From the NCBI GenBank assembly GCA_001599595.1, contig BCHH01000009.1:422099-486098 (forward strand): DNA of 64,000 nucleotides, given 5' to 3'. Within the stretch, counting starts at the first letter, position 1. The number at the start of each line of letters is the position of its first letter. Below the pieces are notes generated by a model. That model worked only from the letters and a program-made list of their open reading frames with translations. It was not told where the DNA came from and ran no database searches. Both the position numbers and the translations under genes were made by a program. Source of the DNA: Beverwykella pulmonaria. Its lineage: Eukaryota; Ascomycota; Dothideomycetes; Pleosporales; Melanommataceae. This document shows positions 22,873-35,207 of this stretch, in pieces.

Positions 22873-24410
22873 ATGGCATTCGTCCAAGAACCCGTCAACT
22901 TCGTCGTCCTGGGCGCCGGTGTAATAGGCCTCACAACCGCCCTCACCCTCCGCGCCGCCTACCCCTTCTCTTCTATTACTATTGTGGCAAAGCACTTCCC
23001 CGGCGACCGCTCCATCGAGTATGCGTCGCCCTGGGCCGGCGCAAACTGGTCCTCTTTTGCGCGCGACAACGGTCCCCTTGAACACTACGACCGTGTTACG
23101 TTCCATAAGTTCTCCGAGATCGTGGACGAGTATCCCGAGGCGGGGATTGGGAGGATGGGGATGTGGTGAGTTTTTGATTTCAATGTTGCGTTAGGTCAAG
23201 CGGTGTTAACGGGTTTTAGGGGCGTGTTTGATGCGCCCCTTGAAGAGTCGGGCATTTTGAGTGAAGGAACGGGCAAGATTTGGTACGAGAACTTGGTCGG
23301 AGGCATCAGGTTTTTAGGCGAGGACGAGGGGCCCAAGGATAAGGTGTTTGGGGTGGAAATTAAAAGCACTTTTCGGATTGATGTGCAGGTTTATCTAGGA
23401 TGGTATGTTGAACTTATGCCTTTTTTTTCTTGTCCTCCTAACTCTTGTGCGGCGTTTGCGGTGTCAAAATCGTGCTGGGCTGCCTTCTATCACATAGAAA
23501 AATGGCCTTTTATTACTCTGGAGGAGAGAACTCGTGCAGAATACGCTTCTCCATATCCTTCTATGAAGCTACCCCCAAAGAGTAGAGGAGTGTGCCATTC
23601 CCAGCCTTCCATTCCCAGCCCTTCTCGAATCTCAGCACACCGCTAACCAACACGTCCAGGCTCCAATCCTGCACCCTCACCCAAAACATCAAACACATCC
23701 GGCGCTCCTACGCCTCTCTGAGCGCCGTCCTCACTGACTTCCCTAATACCACCCTCCTCATCAACGCCACGGCCCTCGGATCCCTCTCTCTAACTGACGT
23801 CAAAGATACAAACATGTACGCAACGCACCGGCCAACTTCCATACCCTACTGCTACCTTGCCCCAGACTCCAACTTTACATACCAGCTGACTTTTCCCTGA
23901 TAGGTACCCCACACGTGGCCAAACCTTGCTAATCGCCGAGCCCACCGTCCCTATGAAAAGAATGTACTTCCGCAGCACGCAGCGCCTCTCCTCGGAAGCC
24001 ACTTACATCTTCCCGCGGCCGTCAGGGGGCGGCGTGATCCTGGGCGGGTCGCGGCAAGACAACGACTGGAACGGTGAAGTGGACATGGAACTCGCGCAGG
24101 ACATCATGGAGAGGTGCTGCAAACTCGCCCCTGAACTGGGACGTCCAGAGGACCTGAAGGTAATAAGTCATAATGTGGGGCTGAGGCCGTCGCGAAAGGG
24201 CATGATCAGAGTCGAGCTCGAGAAATGGAGCAACGGCGTTCCGATCGTGCATAATTATGGCCATGCCGGGGCGGGATATCAGAGCTCTTGGTAGGTCTTA
24301 CGCTTTTCTATTTATGAAGTGGGGGAATAGGAGCTGATTATTGCAGGGGCACGGCGGAGCGCGCGCTCGAGCTCGTGAAGAAGGCTCTGGAGACTCAGGC
24401 GAGGCTTTGA
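22873..24410 (+). CDS. D-amino-acid oxidase (FAD-dependent)
   Basis: Exons 22873-23165, 23220-23402, 23660-23815, 23904-24290 and 24347-24410 join to 360 residues, the usual size. The N-terminal FAD-binding motif VVLGAGVIGLTTAL (GxGxxG at 14-19) is followed by EYASPWAGANWSSFA, then YPTRGQTLLI and HNVGLRPSRKG, and near the C terminus IVHNYGHAGAGYQSSWG, the flavin-contacting motif of DAO/DASPO. The enzyme oxidises D-amino acids to 2-oxo acids, ammonia and hydrogen peroxide. The protein ends in Ala-Arg-Leu, an accepted type 1 peroxisomal targeting signal. Intron 2 is long (257 nt). D-aspartate oxidase activity is an alternative. It converges with a catalase. Confidence 0.92.
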
Positions 24411-24822
24411 GATATCAATTAATGCACTGTGCCATGGGCTGCTGACGAGGAATATATATAGCAATGAGTGTAGGTTTTGAAGCTTTTGCGGCTAGTATGA
24501 GGAAGGGGATAGGTGGTGGTGGAGTCAACAACGTTGATTCCCCATGGAATTGAGTGCCCTAATAACACACACTGCTGGACATTAATCGCCATAACATACA
24601 TCATAAATATACGAAAATACAGTATTAAGTGATGTGATACACTATGGAGGAAATGTCAATGGATGTTGTGGATGTGCTTGGTGCATGGAGATCATTGCTC
24701 TGCCATTTATTCGTCTGATATTTAACCTTCAACCAACAACAATTTCCAATAAATACAACGAGAAAAAGTTGACGATTTGACAATTCCATCCTCTGAACTT
24801 TCCTACCAACCATATCCCTACT
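24411..24822. other. intergenic between convergent stops
   Basis: 412 nt of AT-rich 3' flank between the oxidase and catalase genes. No gene seen. Confidence 0.5.
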
Positions 24823-27222
24823 CTAATAAGCGACCATAGCAGCCAACCCATCCATCTCCCGGTCGAAGTTCTTATGCAGCGAAATCGCATACATATAAGC
24901 CGCGGCGAACCCCGCTGCTCCCTTCACTAACTCCACCTTCTCCTTGAACCCGTCCGCATGAACCTGTCCCACCGTAACGACACCATAACTCTCCACCACC
25001 TCCCCAGTAGTCGAGTATTCCATTCCGGGAAGATTACACGCATTCTTGACAAACATGACAGCCTCCCCTGAGGCACCAATTGCCTTCAAATGACCAAAGG
25101 CTTCGCGGACCCAGTGTGTTGCCCGGCCGTTCTTCATGAGCGTCTGTACGGATTGCGCACCGCCGGGGACGAAGACGGAGTCGAAGAGCGTGGAGCGCAT
25201 GCCTTCGAGGTGGTGGTCGGGTGTCACGCCTTTGCCGGAGTCTTTGCTTTCGCCGACTGGGAAGATGGGGTTTCGCCTCGGTGCAATAGTATATGGTAGA
25301 GCGCCTGCTGCGGTCAACGCAGCTTTGATACCATTGTAAGCAACTGAATCGAAACCATCAGCGATAAGGATAGCAACTCGCCGAGTGGCAACTGTGGGCG
25401 TAGCGGGGACATAGTCGAGCTGAGAAAGACCCTTGGCTTTCTTGTTGTGCTTCTGGCGTTTTGCTTCCTTCGGAATGTCTCCGCCGACCATTTCGGCGAC
25501 GCTTTGGGCCAAGTCGAGATCGATTTCTGATAGGCGGTCGCAGATGCGCTTGTACACGAGTGGGTCGTCGCAATGGTCGAGCTCGAAGCCTAGGGCCCCG
25601 GTGAGATGCGCTTGTTCATGCGGTGAAAGTGAATTGTAGAATAGCTCGGCTTGGTTGATGTGCTCCCGGAACTTCTTGCTCTTAGTACGCGCCTTCATTC
25701 CGGTGATCTTTTGAGGATATTCCAGGTATGCTCCCTCTCGGGCGGTGGCTGGAGGGGCAGCTTCAAATCGGTTCGGCCAATAGTTGACAACTCCTTTGGT
25801 GATGGTGTGTCGCATGGCTCCATCGCGGTTGTGGTTCATGACTGGGCATATTGGCTTGTTGATTGGCAGCTCTTCCCAGTTGATCCCCAGACGGCTAAGT
25901 TGCGTGTCTTGATATGAGAAGTTCCGGCCCTGCAGCAGCGGGTCGTCTGAGAAGCCAATTCCAGGCACAATATGGCTGGTGCAGAATGCTACCTGCTCAG
26001 TCTGAGTGAAGAATTCATCTACATTCCTGTTCAGTTCGAGCGTTCCAATGTATCGGATTGGAACCATTTCCTCAGGCCAGACCTTAGTGGCGTCAAGGAT
26101 GTCGAACTCAAAGTCGTGTTCCTGAGACTGTGGGATAGTCTGGATGCCAAACTTCCATTTGGGGTACGCGCCGTTTTCGATTGCGGTCCAGAGATCTTGG
26201 CGGTGGAAGTCGGGATCTAAACAACCCACCCATCAGCGTAGTCATGGTCCTGGGGTGCGAAGATACATACTCTGTCCCGCAATCTTGAGCGCCTCATCCC
26301 ACACAAAGCTGTGAACGCCTAACTCGGGGGTGAAGATGAACTTGACAAAGTTCTTCTCTCCCTTGTCATTTGTGAGTGTGAAAGTGTTTACGCCAAACCC
26401 TTGCATCATGCGGTATGATCGGGGGATTGCCCGGTCGGACATGGTCCAGAAAAACATGTGTGTTGCCTCGGGATGCAGGTACTGGAAATCCCAGAAATTG
26501 TTGTGTGCGGTTTGTGCCTGATGTATATCTGAGTTAACGTTCCTAATTAAGGGTTGGAGAAGAAGAAGAAGAAGAAGAAATCTTACCTGGGGAATTTCAT
26601 TGTTCGGCTCCGGCTTGCCCGCATGAATGACATCCGGGAACTTCATTGAGTCCTGAATGAAGAACACGGGGATGTTGTTCCCGACGATATCCCAATTGCC
26701 CTCCTCGGTGTAGAACTTGACCGCGAAGCCGCGAACATCGCGAACCGTATCTGCAGATCCACGGGACCCAAGCACCGTTGAGAATCGGATGAAGACTGGC
26801 GTCTCGCGAGATGTGTCGGTCAGAACGCCAGCCGACGTGACATCCGCAGCGGACTCGAAAAGTGTGAATTTTCCGAAAGCACCTGAGCCTCGTGCGTGAA
26901 CGACACGCTCAGGGATGCGTTCGTGGTCGAATCGATGGATCTAAACTTGTTGGTATTTTGAAAAGTGAATTAATACAAGAAGCCAGACCTTTTCTCGAGC
27001 GAAATTGTCTTCTAGAAGCATGGGACCTATATGGTCCTCACTTGCAATAGTCAGCCAATCGTCCGTGTTGGCCTGCTTCACGCCAAAGTCACTTGTGATC
27101 CTCCAGCTCTTATCGTGGACATCCTTAGTGTCCTGCCTGAGGTCATTGATCTTCTTGCTGTTTTGCCCACTCATCGTATCCTTTACTTTCTCGGTCGCAG
27201 TGGAGAGCATTTCAGACGCCAT
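24823..27222 (-). CDS. large-subunit (clade 2) catalase
   Basis: Exons 27222-26989, 26940-26587, 26517-26271 and 26216-24823 join to 742 residues, the length of large-subunit catalases. Catalytic His93 lies in [16 protein letters not shown], the distal Asn in [14 protein letters not shown], and the haem-ligand Tyr380 in [12 protein letters not shown]. Residues ~557-742 are the extra C-terminal flavodoxin/GATase1-like domain ([13 protein letters not shown], then [11 protein letters not shown]). It breaks down hydrogen peroxide. There is no signal peptide and no peroxisomal tail (ends MVAY), which resembles the cytosolic or conidial CatA type more than secreted CatB. An in-frame ATG at 27270 would add 16 residues. 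Intron 2 contains a GAA/TTC microsatellite at 26559-26580. Confidence 0.95.
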
Positions 27223-27756
27223 GAACGTGTTGGCAAAAGTATTTGGATAGCTAGTAGTCGAATGAATCAATTGCCTAGCACTCCGGCTCCTAGAGGCAAG
27301 AGCAGTGTATAAGTCCCTTTCCTATTTTCTCTCTGACGTTGCCTCGACATCACGTTGTAGCATCTTGTTTACGTATCCTCCTGCAACCCGTATCACGTTT
27401 CTGTCCCTTTTCTGGGGTCATTGTCCGCGTCAAGACGCGTAGTACAGTTTAAAGCGTTATCCATCCAATAGCGGCAGTCATGGTGTTGACTTCTTCGCAA
27501 GAAATATGCACGTCACTGTGACAGCTGCGGCGCGCGACCGCCGTCATGCGAATCGCACTTTGCGATGCGGAATATTGGATCGGCATCGAAAATTGCATGC
27601 TGAGAAATCCAGGTGCGGAGGTGGTTGATCCAGGCCTTAACCCTGAAAATTTTGAAGTCAATGACGCGCGAGTTAATCGAAAGGAGGGGAAAACGAGTTG
27701 AAAAAAAAAAGATGGAACTGTTGGAAAGTTGTTATGAGGATGGAAGTGGGGCCACG

Positions 27757-27766
27757 ATCACGTGAT
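27757..27766. promoter_or_regulatory. ATCACGTGAT palindrome upstream of catalase
   Basis: A perfect 10-base palindrome with a CACGTG core, ~535 bases upstream of the catalase start codon. A bHLH-type binding site is the natural reading; regulation of the catalase is inferred. Confidence 0.35.
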
Positions 27767-30700
27767 GGGCGCCTTCAATAGCCCAATGATGAGTGGCGCA
27801 TTTGACAGCGGGACACACCTCCGCTCAAGACAAAAAGGACAGGAAAAACGCATTCTCAGCAACCAATCACGATTTCTCATTTCCTTCTCTTCCGTGGTTG
27901 GCTGGACGGCTGGAAGAGTCCCTCCGTAATATTGTCCTTTTCGCCGGAACGACAAGAGGGGTTTTAAACTTTGTCCAACTTGACTTAGGTTTGGATAGCC
28001 GTTGAGAAAGCACGGATGTCTCGGGATATCTGACAGTCTAGCCTAGATCACGCCATGCATGCTCATCCCCTCTGTGAAGTCAAAAGGCCCAACCTACCCC
28101 TCACACTCCGCCACGAAAGCTCTCCGAGAAACAACCACCAAGTGAACGTGAATGTCGGTGCACAAACCTTGGAGCTTCTTCGGACGCACTTGCACCTGGT
28201 ATCATATAAACGAGCTCTGTCTCCAAAGAGGCCAAAGAACCGCGGCGATTCCGAATCACTTGGGTCCTTGTCGGCTGCGCTAAGGAAAATATTTCTTGCC
28301 TGACCTTCCTAAGCTTACCTTTTCCGCGATTCGCCGTATGCGAACCGTGTTTGTGTGATACGGCCGTTAGAGTGCATCTAGACAGCTTCAGCCTACCCCT
28401 TCGATAGCTTGGCACAGGAAAAGCGTAACGGCTAGCGTGAATTGCTAAATATTATCAGATGATGCTAACGCGGGTGAGATTTCGATGCACCGCGTCTCCG
28501 TCTCTCAAGCCATGGCTGGCTGCATATATGTGAAGTGAAAGTGGACGTTTATCGTGGAGGCGTTGCGTTGAGTGGGGTTACACAACGTTGGTGATTGCCT
28601 TTCGCAAGTTGCCAAAGGCCTGCAGATTACAGGAACCGAAAACGGCGAAACAGAGTCTTTGGCAGTGTAGTGAAGCCCCGCCAATGAGACAAGAGGATCG
28701 TTTGCCCTTGACTTTGTTTTGCTGTATGCGCTGGAAGGGGGTCGGAAGACAAGGCACATGATGAAAGGCAAGAATGTACCAGAAACCTCCTGCCGTTCTT
28801 GCTGCAAAGGCCATGAAGATTCTCTTGAACGGCCGATCACCATCGTTCACAAGTGTTCGTGGATTTCGATGTGCCGCAGTCCAACATGTCGACAGCCCAT
28901 TCTGAAAAGTTGAAAAAGTTGATAGGCGTCGGAACTTATACCCGACCAGATGCACATTGTGATCGGTGATGCCTCAGCTTCCCAGGCACGCATGCTCGCT
29001 TCTTCGCTGCACATCGCAACAAGTGAAATCAGGCATCGCGGGTTGTCGGCTCTGTATGCCTCGTAAACAAGGTTATACCTGAAGGTCGGGAACTGGGAGT
29101 TGTTTGTTCTGGAGTCCTCATGCTGGCTGTCTCGCTTGGCCATGTCTGGCTAACCTGGGAACATCGAAGTGCGATATCCGAGGATGTCCCTCGCACACAT
29201 GAGATGTGGACAAAATGTGGACAAAATTCGGACGAGGCAGCCTGACTTGCTGATGAGCCACCTGGCATACCTTCGAGCGTGAGGCGTTGGTAATGTTGGA
29301 AGGTCTGGGCGATCGGGCTTGTTGATTCATCATATCTCGGCGTCGGCAAACAGTGGGTTGAGTGTTACGGATGCTTTGAGCTATCCTACCGATCCAATGA
29401 ACAGAAGATTTGTCCATAGAATATCAAAAGAACAACGCAAGCGGTGTTCTCGTGTTTGGAGATAAGGAAACAACCTCAAACCGCGGCTTCCTTGCATACC
29501 TGCATACCGTGCACCTCGAGAAAAAGGGATGTGTGCTGCTACATACTCATGGCTTGTCATTCGCTGAGTTTTGGGGAAAAATTACAAGGTTAGTTTTAGA
29601 TTTGGCGTTGCGTGATCGATCAGCGCGTTCTCGTTAACGAAGGGTTTAAAAAGCAACAAGCAGATAGTGAGTAACGATTGACAGGACGAAACAGAAGAGA
29701 CACAGCCAGGCTCTTCTATCGGGTTAGTGCTGACCCATAGCCTCTCTCTGTCGAATACACTCATACAAAACCCTTACCAGCTTGCTTTCTGAAAGGAGAG
29801 CAGTGCTTGTGGTAAGTCGTGTGGTGTGAATGGATGTACATAGACAGAGGAAACGTGTTACAATCTGCCAACCTTACCGGCTACTTTGATGCAGCGAAGT
29901 TTGGCGCTACCTGGGTGTGCTAAGGTGTGTTATTCATGCCCAAGGACAAGTTTCTTTTTCCAGTCCTAGAAGGATGTACGCAGGTACATCTCGAACCTAG
30001 CCAGGTCTATGGGGTGAAAAGTATGACGGGGCATTGCCTGCAGGTAGTAACGAGTCCGCCCCTGAAATGAACAAGATGTTCCGTCCACACGCTGATTTCG
30101 GAGTTCGGAAAAGAACAGAGGACCTCGTCAAAGTCGAGCAAGCCTTGAATGTCTCTTATTTATAATACGAAACGCGTTGCTGATGCCGCTCGGTGGAGCT
30201 CGCGTTCCATGTCTGGAGATACTTTTGTTTTTACGCGGCACCCCGCATTTCTCGCTCGAGGAGGGAGATTCAGTGGAGCTGCTGTTTTCTAACAAGCTCA
30301 AACTGCGAGCCCAGCGTAGCCGAGCATAGCCGGAGGAGCCTTGGAAAGCGCCACGACAAATCGTCCGGGAGCGAGCCAGAGGCCGTGGGGAAGCTCTCAA
30401 GCGAACACGGAGAGCTGAGTGGGAGTCTCGCAGCGAAGATATCGGGGTGGGGGTACGAAACGGGTGAAGGTTGTTGGGCAATCATGGCTCATGAAACACG
30501 CAGTTTCACCTCCACATCTCTCGAGGTTGGCGCAGACGATCAACGCGCACATCAAGCGTCGTTGAGCCGTGGCGATCGTCTTTCCAGACGCCGCTGTGGG
30601 CCAGGGCCGGCAATAATCGTCGAGCGTGTCGAAATTTCTTTGTCGTGCTGTGCCTAAGGTGGCCAGTGCGCGCTCAGATCGACGCCGGCCCGAGAGCTAG

Positions 30701-32371
30701 TCCGCGCCGGGCAAGGTGCTGGCGCAGTTACGCACCCTTGCCGCCGCCGTTATTTTATGTGACAACTTTGCTAGCATGCGCCGCCGAGACCTTGCATCTC
30801 ATCAGGGCGAACATTTTGCCCGCAAAGCTGTGGCAGACAGTGGAGGTAGTACGGCCGGCAGTCACGCAGTCACGCGAATCCAGGCTCGGCAATTGGCCTT
30901 TCTTTGCAACACTCTGCTGACTCTCTGTGTGTGATGCTCCAAGACAAGCCCACTACACAGTTGGTCCCTTTGTTTGTAGTTCGGCACCATTCTCTCAATC
31001 GCTAACATTATACGGTTTTGCGTGTTCTAAATCTAGTCCTGACTCGACGCTGTGGACGGTTCAGACATCCCAGTTTTTCCAATCTTAATATTGAAGCGTA
31101 ACAGCCTCCCGCGCCTCACCCGTGAGGCGCAAACAGAAGATTCGATGCCCAACATGCCCACCAGAGGATGACCGCTGGCCGGCTTGGGACCGCCGTCACG
31201 CCTTACTGCGTCTGTATCTGCCCTCATCCGCACTGAATGCTATGCAAGGGCAGCTCAATGTTTCACCCGTCTCTTTCGACGACGTGGAGCAGACATGACG
31301 CATTGACACATGATGGCGCTCGCTCTTGAACCAATTCTCTTCAGGCTCGAAAAGTGGCCGCAGGAGAAGCAGGGGTGCCATGTGCGGATGCACTTCAAAG
31401 GCATGTGAGCTCAGACTCAAACATACTCGTACATCAGGAGCGCAGCTCTGCCGACTTCTCTCATCTTCCCGTTTCTCGGGGCCATTCATGATTCAAGGAG
31501 GAAACAGCCTTGAGAACTTTGTTCGCGAGCCATGACGATGACGGCAGGGTCCGCCTGTTTGGAGAGGACGAGGGAAGGCTGCCGGCATACGCATCTATGC
31601 AGCCAGCCTTTGGCAGTGGGTCTGTACGTTATTGTCGCAGGCAGCTCGCATTCAACAATTAGATGCTGTACGAGCCGGTGCCCAGATAGAGCCTCAGCGA
31701 GCATATCAGGCCACGGCCACAGGGCTGATGTGGTGATGTTCCTGTCGAGTGACAGGACTGGGCGGGCTCTCTTCCGCCGCCAGTTGGGGATCTCCATACA
31801 TAGTGCACAACGACGCTCCGGCTAATGTTGGCAGTCTACGTTACTGTACCGTGGTGGCGCCGGAATGCCAGAATCTGGCCGTCGAGCCATGTGAGACTCG
31901 CGGGACGTGAAGCTCCTGATGATGGAGCCAATTTGAAATTCGCCGCTCGAGGTCGAGCTTGCGCCGGGACTGGCGCGGCGGATGTGAGAGAAACATGCCG
32001 CCGCGAGCGAGGAGAGCTGCAAGACCCTGGGCGTCGTCGAGTGGAGGCCCAAAGCGGACGCGGGCGTGTCTGCACGCCTGCGCGCCTGCATCCTGCTGCA
32101 AGCTCTGCAAGGCGGCGAGCGACGAGGAGGCATCGCGTCCAGGCGCCGTTATTGGCGTCCGGACGCCCTCCCCATCACCAACTGCGCGATGGCCTCCGGT
32201 GGGCGATTCGACGGGGATGGCCCTGGGAGCGCGTACCTTGCTAGGCCGCCGTGCGTATTTCCTTGCACACGGAGCCAACGGCCACGACTGTCGCATACCA
32301 TGTTGCAAACGGGTGCGGCAGCAATCTAATAGCTTGTAGCTTGCGAGGAGCATCTGCGGCTATGTCGACCT

Positions 32372-32378
32372 TATAAAA
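32372..32378 (+). promoter_or_regulatory. TATA box candidate of the small Cys-rich gene
   Basis: TATAAAA lies 390 bases before the ATG at 32762 in otherwise GC-rich DNA and is followed by a C/T-rich leader of the kind seen in highly expressed fungal genes. Confidence 0.45.
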
Positions 32379-32761
32379 CCACCCCACGGCCCCAGGTCCT
32401 CCCATCTGGACGCTCTCTTCCACCTGCCCCCGATACAGCACCAAGCTCTCTTCAGGTACCTTTACCTGCCCCGGCCCACACACTCTCCGTACCCTCAGTG
32501 CCCAACCCCGTTGCCAATACCGACCTCTTCCACGTCTCCAGCATCCTCGCCGCCATCACGCTACTGCCCCGGCGTCGCCGCCCATTGCTCTCCAGAAACA
32601 ACGGCAGGACAAAGACAGGACCACTCAACGCAAGAGCCCCGCGCGCGCTCCACCAATCAGCACTACCAATCAGCGCCCTCGAGCTGCCCCGCGCCTTCCT
32701 TTCCTCACGCCTCGCGCCGCGCCTGCCTTCTCGCCTCCCACCACCGCTAGCCACCGCTAGC

Positions 32762-32908
32762 ATGTGCACCAAGGTCATACACACATACGGCTGCGGCCAC
32801 CAGGTCCAGGAGAAGGCCCCCTGCGCGACGTCGAGAAGCGCCAACTGCGGTGTGCTCAACACCAAGACAGTCAAGCACGATGAAAAGTGCGATAACTGCG
32901 ACCACTGA
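32762..32908 (+). CDS. 48-residue Cys-rich conserved small protein
   Basis: The frame starts MCTKVIHTYGCGHQ and ends EKCDNCDH. Cysteines lie at 2, 11, 21, 29, 43 and 46, with His7 and His13; the TYxCGH opening and the C-terminal CxxC suggest a small zinc-binding fold. Very short proteins of this pattern (MCTKV, KAPC, DEKCDxC) are familiar in filamentous ascomycetes without known function. The frame is open 88 codons upstream, but that peptide is Pro/Arg/Ser-rich and follows a TATA box, so I read it as 5' leader. A 235-codon frame on the opposite strand overlaps it and is taken as chance in GC-rich DNA. Confidence 0.72.
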   Translation: MCTKVIHTYGCGHQVQEKAPCATSRSANCGVLNTKTVKHDEKCDNCDH

Positions 32909-35207
32909 AAGGTACTGCTCCATGCCCTCGCACCCTCTCCCAGCCCAGTCGCTCGCGAGTTACACCTGTCTGACAAAACCCATCGCAGTGTGCCAGCGCA
33001 GACTTTATCCGGACGACACCCCATGACGGCCAGCGGCACGTAAACGGGTGCCGGTCCACGCGTAGGCTGTTTCGACACGCAGCTCTTCCCTCCATCTCTT
33101 AGATGGCCCGTGGGCGAGCGCGGCGCGGCCCACGGGCTGTCCTGCAACACAGGCTGCATTTTACGGCGTCACGGAGACCAAAAGTACAGGCGTTGGAGGG
33201 GCATTGGGATCCACATGGGACCATCGTGAGTCCGGCGTTTGAATACAGGCTGGTGTTGCATAGCACTTCACATCGTGTATTACTCGGCACCGTCTTTTCA
33301 CATTGATATCAGGCCTCTCCTAATTTTCGATTTCTCATTGTCTATTGTATGCGGAAGGAAGACGGGAGGAATGGGCCTTCCCTGTTATTATATATCCCTA
33401 TTGTTACAGTTACCATCTCTTCACTGGTGGTCCGTGCCGCCAAGGCGGGGGACCGGGAAGCGAGAACAGACAGAAAAGCAAGTTGAATTAATACCCAGAA
33501 CGCCCGAGACTGCTTCAAGGAGCAGGTCCTTCTCTACATGGGCGGCCTCTTTTTCATACATCAACCCCTCTATTCGGAAAGCGTCGTCTGAGACGCAATG
33601 TGCCAGGAACTCAGGGTCGACCTCGAGACCAATCGCAAGCGGATGATCTCCAGCCAGTGGCGATCAAAGCCGCGGATGGCAGATGCAGCACCGTTTCTCG
33701 CCAATCGCCGGAAAAGGCTGCCTCCGCTATGTATGCGACCATTTAGAATACAGCCAGTAGATACTACCAGTAGATACTGCCCTTTGGTGACATAGCCAGC
33801 AGCAGTCGTCAAAACCAGTTTTTCGAGTCACCCGGCCGCGGCAACAGCCTCATTCGCTCTCGATATTGATCGCAATGCTTCAATATTGCAGCCGTGGCAC
33901 TTGGGTCCTGGCGAGACCGCATGGGATTGGCCGAGTTTGTGTCTAAACACCGGACATGATAGGACGAGATAAGTGAGGTTGACTCACAATATTTTCCGGT
34001 ATGCAGCATAGGCTCGGCCTGGAAAGAGGCGTCGTGTTCGACCGGGAAACGAGAAGCAACACAGTCAGACGAGAAAGAGACATGTTTGCTTCCCGATCCT
34101 CCCGCTTCTGCTGAGGGAACGGCCCGGTTCGCCTTGCAGAGGTCAGCGCCTGGTGGCAATCCTGTCAGCTGTGCCCCACCTGTTGCGATACTGAAGCAGC
34201 CTCGTCCTAGTATATTCGACAAACTTGGCGTGATTCACGAGGAGATTGGGCGAGATGCTCGAGGTTTCATGTGACGCCGGGGCGTATATAGGTGGTAGGG
34301 CAGACAGGGTCTTGATTAGCCGTGTAAAAGATCGATATGGGACCTGATATACCTCCATTGCCTAGTCTGGCGACCTGCAGATACAGATGCCTTTGAAGAA
34401 GGCATTCTGTCTGACACACACGGTGTTGGTTAAGAACTCTGGGCCGCTAATATCAAGAGCATTTACAAGGAACCTGTACACCACACTCTAGTATGCGTCA
34501 CGCCGTCCGCCGCACACCCCGGCCTGTTTGCGGACTTTCCTCCAGGCTGAGCTATCGACCTCATAGGGGAGACCATGTCTTGCGCTAAAAAGTGCTTGGT
34601 CAGTTAATATCCATCTGCCTAAGGGCATATGCAGGCAGCGTCTATCGCCGTCGAGCCCTAGCCGTGGTCATACGCATTGTTCGCTTGCGTGCCGCTGTCT
34701 CCGGGGCGCGATCTGGCACGCAATCAGCCTGCAACGCAGATGATGGATTCTGCAGAGAAAGTTGTTCGGCATACACGCGCGTGCATGATGCAGCAACGCC
34801 ATGCGGCTCTGCTCTCATGCCCTTTATATAGCGTTTCGTCCAAATACATTTTTCAAATCTGGATTTTGTCGCCATGGTGATCAGCAGATATCTCATGGCT
34901 GTTGCCAATAATGGACTGAGTGCGTGCCTCTTGTACTGTATTTGAGAACGGCAAGGATTGGACGGATATCAGGGTAGCCCGCAACCGAGCAGGGCATGAT
35001 GCACCTGGAAGCGTGCATGACCACTTCTCGAGGCGTGAACGAGAGCTTGTCAAATAATATCACTATTGAACCGTGTTGTTAGTGGTTGGGATTTTCACTA
35101 TTGGTACTGGGCGCTCAGGCCAATTTTCCTCGGCTCGCCTTGTGGCTCGTTCAGGACAAGTAAGGCGCAACCTCCGTTTTATCCACGACGCTCGTCGTCG
35201 AATAACG
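32909..35207. other. 2.3 kb intergenic interval
   Basis: No supported gene. Only short overlapping frames are present. A 14-base unit (CCAGTAGATACTAC) is duplicated in tandem at ~33754-33779. The MDM12 promoter must be at the right end. Confidence 0.45.

Larger units (their letters stand above)
27223..32761. other. 5.5 kb gene-poor interval
   Basis: Frames of 60-170 codons occur on both strands but overlap one another, show no domain, and cannot be linked by plausible introns. From ~30.1 kb the DNA becomes clearly more GC-rich, which lengthens chance open frames. It holds the catalase promoter (27.2-27.8 kb), an 11-base tandem duplication of TGTGGACAAAA at ~29206-29227, and the promoter of the 48-residue gene near 32.4 kb. 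I found no tRNA, transposase or reverse-transcriptase motif. Confidence 0.45.

Noticed and set aside
28505..28955. Two overlapping minus-strand frames of 112 and 125 codons
   Set aside because: They compete for the same bases in different frames and neither resembles a known protein.
30193..30657. 154-codon plus-strand frame in the gene-poor interval
   Set aside because: No domain, no signal or membrane segment, overlapped by an equally long frame on the other strand, and no plausible introns to extend it.
32452..33159. 235-codon minus-strand frame overlapping the 48-residue gene
   Set aside because: It lies antisense to a better-supported gene in GC-rich DNA, where long chance frames are common; its peptide shows no conserved pattern.
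35073..35207. N-terminal extension of MDM12
   Set aside because: The frame is open upstream, but the Mdm12 family starts at MSIDINW and the extra residues are Arg-rich leader-like sequence.
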